From positions 580 through 7,549 of the forward strand of contig DHIQ01000108.1 of assembly GCA_002403895.1 (NCBI GenBank): a stretch of DNA of 6,970 nt, given 5' to 3'. Source of the stretch: Candidatus Neomicrothrix sp. UBA4742 (GTDB lineage: Bacteria > Actinomycetota > Acidimicrobiia > Acidimicrobiales > Acidimicrobilacustridaceae). The notes under the pieces are model-generated. The model had not been told where the DNA came from, searched no databases, and saw only the letters and a program-made list of their open reading frames with translations. This document shows positions 5,880 to 6,970 of this stretch, piece by piece (the stretch's first letter is position 1; each line of letters starts with the position of its first letter). The position numbers were made by a program, and so were the translations under genes.

Positions 5880-6219
5880 CGGGTGGGTTGAGCAGGGCCT
5901 CGGCGGCGGCGTCGAGGGTCTCGGTCACCGGCACGATGCGATCGAAGCCGGTGGTGTGCAGCAGGCGGGTGAGGGTCGGGCGGCTGCAGGCCACCGACAC
6001 GTCCCCCTCGGCCTCGCGCGCCCGGCGGATCCCGCCGATGAGCGCGCCCAGCCCGGCCGAATCCATGAACGGGACCTCGGACAGGTCGATGAGGAGCCGG
6101 GGCTTCGTCGCCAGTTCCACCAGGGTCTCGCGGAACTGCCCGACCGTGTACGCGTCGAGCTCGCCCACGGGGCGGCACAGGGTGTACTTCTCGGTTTCCT
6201 CGACATGGATCTCGAGCAC
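5863..6219 (-). CDS. STAS-domain anti-sigma-factor antagonist
   Basis: This 118-aa single-domain STAS protein is of the SpoIIAA/RsbV/BldG type. Such proteins bind an anti-sigma kinase when unphosphorylated and release its sigma factor. The signature FMDSAGLGALI contains the phosphorylatable Ser at residue 54 (aligning with SpoIIAA Ser58), with PVGELDAYTV before it and LLHTTGFDRIVPV towards the end. The GTG at 6219 was chosen because GGAGG (6224-6228) lies 4 nt upstream and the STAS fold begins immediately. Reading from farther upstream (to 6417) would add a 66-residue, low-information tail crossing the divergent gene's start. No anti-sigma kinase, PP2C phosphatase or sigma factor gene lies within the window, so the partner is unknown. 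The divergent neighbour is a receiver-domain protein. Confidence 0.88.
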   Translation of the reverse strand: MLEIHVEETEKYTLCRPVGELDAYTVGQFRETLVELATKPRLLIDLSEVPFMDSAGLGALIGGIRRAREAEGDVSVACSRPTLTRLLHTTGFDRIVPVTETLDAAAEALLNPPELDLD

Positions 6220-6250
6220 GAAACCTCCAGGTTCGGGTGCTGCTGCGCGC

Positions 6251-6279
6251 ATGGTAGCGAAGGGGCGGCGTGCGGTTCC
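6251..6279 (-). promoter_or_regulatory. Candidate promoter of the STAS gene
   Basis: On the minus strand TACCAT (6251-6256) lies 17 bp downstream of GGAACC (6274-6279), and the predicted leader carries the GGAGG ribosome binding site. GGAACC resembles the -35 core of some ECF sigma factors while TACCAT fits a TANNNT -10, so the sigma class is unclear. Confidence 0.25.
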
Positions 6280-6356
6280 CGCCGATCGCGCCATCCTTAC
6301 CGCGTTCCAGGCCTCCGGCGACCGATTCGGGTCCCGGGCCTGTCCCCGTTGGGATC

Positions 6357-6386
6357 TTGGGTCGGGAGCGGACACCGCGGTAGCGT
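6357..6386 (+). promoter_or_regulatory. Candidate promoter giving a leaderless receiver mRNA
   Basis: TTGGGT (6357-6362) and TAGCGT (6381-6386) are 18 bp apart. The expected transcription start, 7-9 bases past the -10, coincides with the ATG at 6395, and no good Shine-Dalgarno precedes that ATG. This is consistent with leaderless translation, which is common in actinomycetes. Confidence 0.4.
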
Positions 6387-6394
6387 TCGGGGCG

Positions 6395-6826
6395 ATGCCC
6401 ACCATCCTTCTCGCCACCGACGCCGACTGGATCTACGACGAGGTCGAAGCCGCCTTGGGCGGTGCGGACCTGAGGGTGTGCCGGGTTCGGGCCGGGGTGG
6501 ATGTCCTGCCGGCCTTGCGCGAGGTCGACCCGGAGTTGGTCATCCTCGACCTGCAGATCGGCAACATGGGTGGCATGGCGGCGTGCATGACCATCCGCAA
6601 TGAGGAAGGGATGGGTCGCATCCCGATCACCGCGGTGCTGATCCTGCTCGACCGGTCGGCGGACACGTTCCTGGCCCGGCGGGCCGACGCCGACGGCTGG
6701 CTGATCAAGCCGCTGGACTCGTTCCGCCTACGCAAGGCCGCCACCACGCTGCTCGACGGTGCCTCGTACTTCGAAGGTGTCGCCGCCGACACCGATCTGG
6801 CCGAGGGCGCGGTCATCGAAGCCTAA
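6395..6826 (+). CDS. Stand-alone response-regulator receiver-domain protein
   Basis: This 143-aa protein consists of one CheY-like receiver domain plus a short acidic tail, with no DNA-binding output domain. The acidic pocket is D9/D11 (ATDADW), the phospho-acceptor is D52 in LVILDLQIG, and the conserved Lys is K105 in GWLIKPLD. The usual Thr/Ser switch residue after beta-4 is not apparent: the segment reads VLILLDRSAD, with Asp or Leu in its place. Phosphorylation-driven switching may therefore be altered. The ATG at 6395 was chosen because the domain starts directly there (MPTILLATDAD) and a candidate promoter ends just before it. Continuing the frame upstream gives composition-driven sequence antisense to the STAS gene. 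It is divergent from the STAS gene, and no histidine kinase is adjacent. It may act as a phosphate sink or protein-interaction switch; the target is unknown. Confidence 0.85.
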   Translation: MPTILLATDADWIYDEVEAALGGADLRVCRVRAGVDVLPALREVDPELVILDLQIGNMGGMAACMTIRNEEGMGRIPITAVLILLDRSADTFLARRADADGWLIKPLDSFRLRKAATTLLDGASYFEGVAADTDLAEGAVIEA

Positions 6827-6895
6827 GCCCCTGTCGCTCGGCGGGCGCCCCGGCGGCCTCGCCCCCGTGATGTTGCGTGCGGCTGGGTGATCGCT

Positions 6896-6926
6896 TTGGA
6901 GCCGGTCGACTTGCGTCGGGTACGCT
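6896..6926 (+). promoter_or_regulatory. Candidate tRNA-Pro promoter
   Basis: TACGCT (6921-6926) is a TANNNT -10 ending 11 bp before the tRNA. TTGGAG (6896-6901) is a possible -35 at a long 19-bp spacing. The RNA start would fall near 6933, leaving a 5' leader of about 5 nt. Confidence 0.35.
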
Positions 6927-6937
6927 CGACCCTCTTA

Positions 6938-6970
6938 CGGGCTGTAGCGCAGCTTGGTAGCGCGCTTCGT
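6938..6970 (+). tRNA. tRNA-Pro, 5' part (cut by window end)
   Basis: The segment lays out as acceptor strand CGGGCTG, T8-A9, D-stem GCGC, D-loop AGCTTGGTA, D-stem GCGC, G26 and anticodon-stem 5' strand CTTCG, then ends. The C at position 1 and the AGCTTGGTAGCGC block are characteristic of bacterial tRNA-Pro; E. coli proK shares the CTTCGT that begins the anticodon arm. The anticodon itself (CGG, GGG or TGG) lies past the window. About 33 of roughly 77 nt are present. Confidence 0.85.

Noticed and set aside
4817..6178. 453-codon minus-strand open frame across ATPase B and the STAS gene
   Set aside because: It has low-complexity His/Gly/Arg-rich translation and overlaps two well supported genes in other frames, so it is a composition artefact.
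5888..6394. N-terminal extension of the receiver protein upstream of 6395
   Set aside because: It is antisense to the STAS gene, rich in Ser/Arg and without family similarity. The receiver fold starts at the ATG at 6395.
6843..6850. GGGCGCCC palindrome after the receiver gene as a terminator
   Set aside because: An 8-bp self-palindrome with no loop or T-tract is expected by chance at this GC content.

Overview
The window looks like chromosomal DNA from a high-GC actinomycete. The decisive marker is a WhiB-type Fe-S regulator, a family essentially confined to Actinomycetota. A pair of ArsA/Get3-like ATPases of the mycobacterial Rv3679/Rv3680 type agrees with this, as do GTG/TTG starts, 4-nt start/stop overlaps and TANNNT -10 elements. 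Sequence style suggests a deep-branching class such as Acidimicrobiia, but that is an impression and was not tested.

Layout. (1) At 1-1743, the last codons of an upstream gene, probably selA, overlap the GTG start of selB, the selenocysteine-specific elongation factor. (2) At 1744-1944, a convergent intergenic region holds three separate inverted repeats. One is AT-rich for this genome and is built from repeated 12-mers. (3) At 1945-3693 on the minus strand lie nfeD and, downstream of it, whiB. The NfeD protein is a long-form membrane protein whose ClpP-like protease domain appears to have lost its catalytic residues. (4) At 3714-5842 on the plus strand, two ArsA/Get3-family ATPases overlap by ATGA. 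Their operon starts only 20 bp from nfeD, with the two ribosome binding sites back to back. (5) At 5863-6219 on the minus strand is a STAS anti-sigma-factor antagonist, and divergent from it at 6395-6826 is a stand-alone receiver-domain protein. (6) At 6938-6970 the window ends inside a tRNA-Pro gene.

How the genes may work together. The ATPase pair probably forms a Get3-like hetero-oligomer that handles hydrophobic or tail-anchored clients or stress metabolites. A membrane NfeD protein and a redox-sensing WhiB regulator lie head-to-head with it, so the block may be an envelope or protein-targeting module with an Fe-S sensor. The STAS/receiver pair is a small signalling unit without a visible kinase, phosphatase or sigma factor. 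The most useful items for follow-up are the nfeD/ATPase divergent junction, the apparently inactive NfeD protease domain, the SelB G4 motif lacking its Asp, and the 12-mer repeat cluster after selB. No IS element, CRISPR array, phage gene or replication origin was seen. No stretch over 300 bases lacks a gene.
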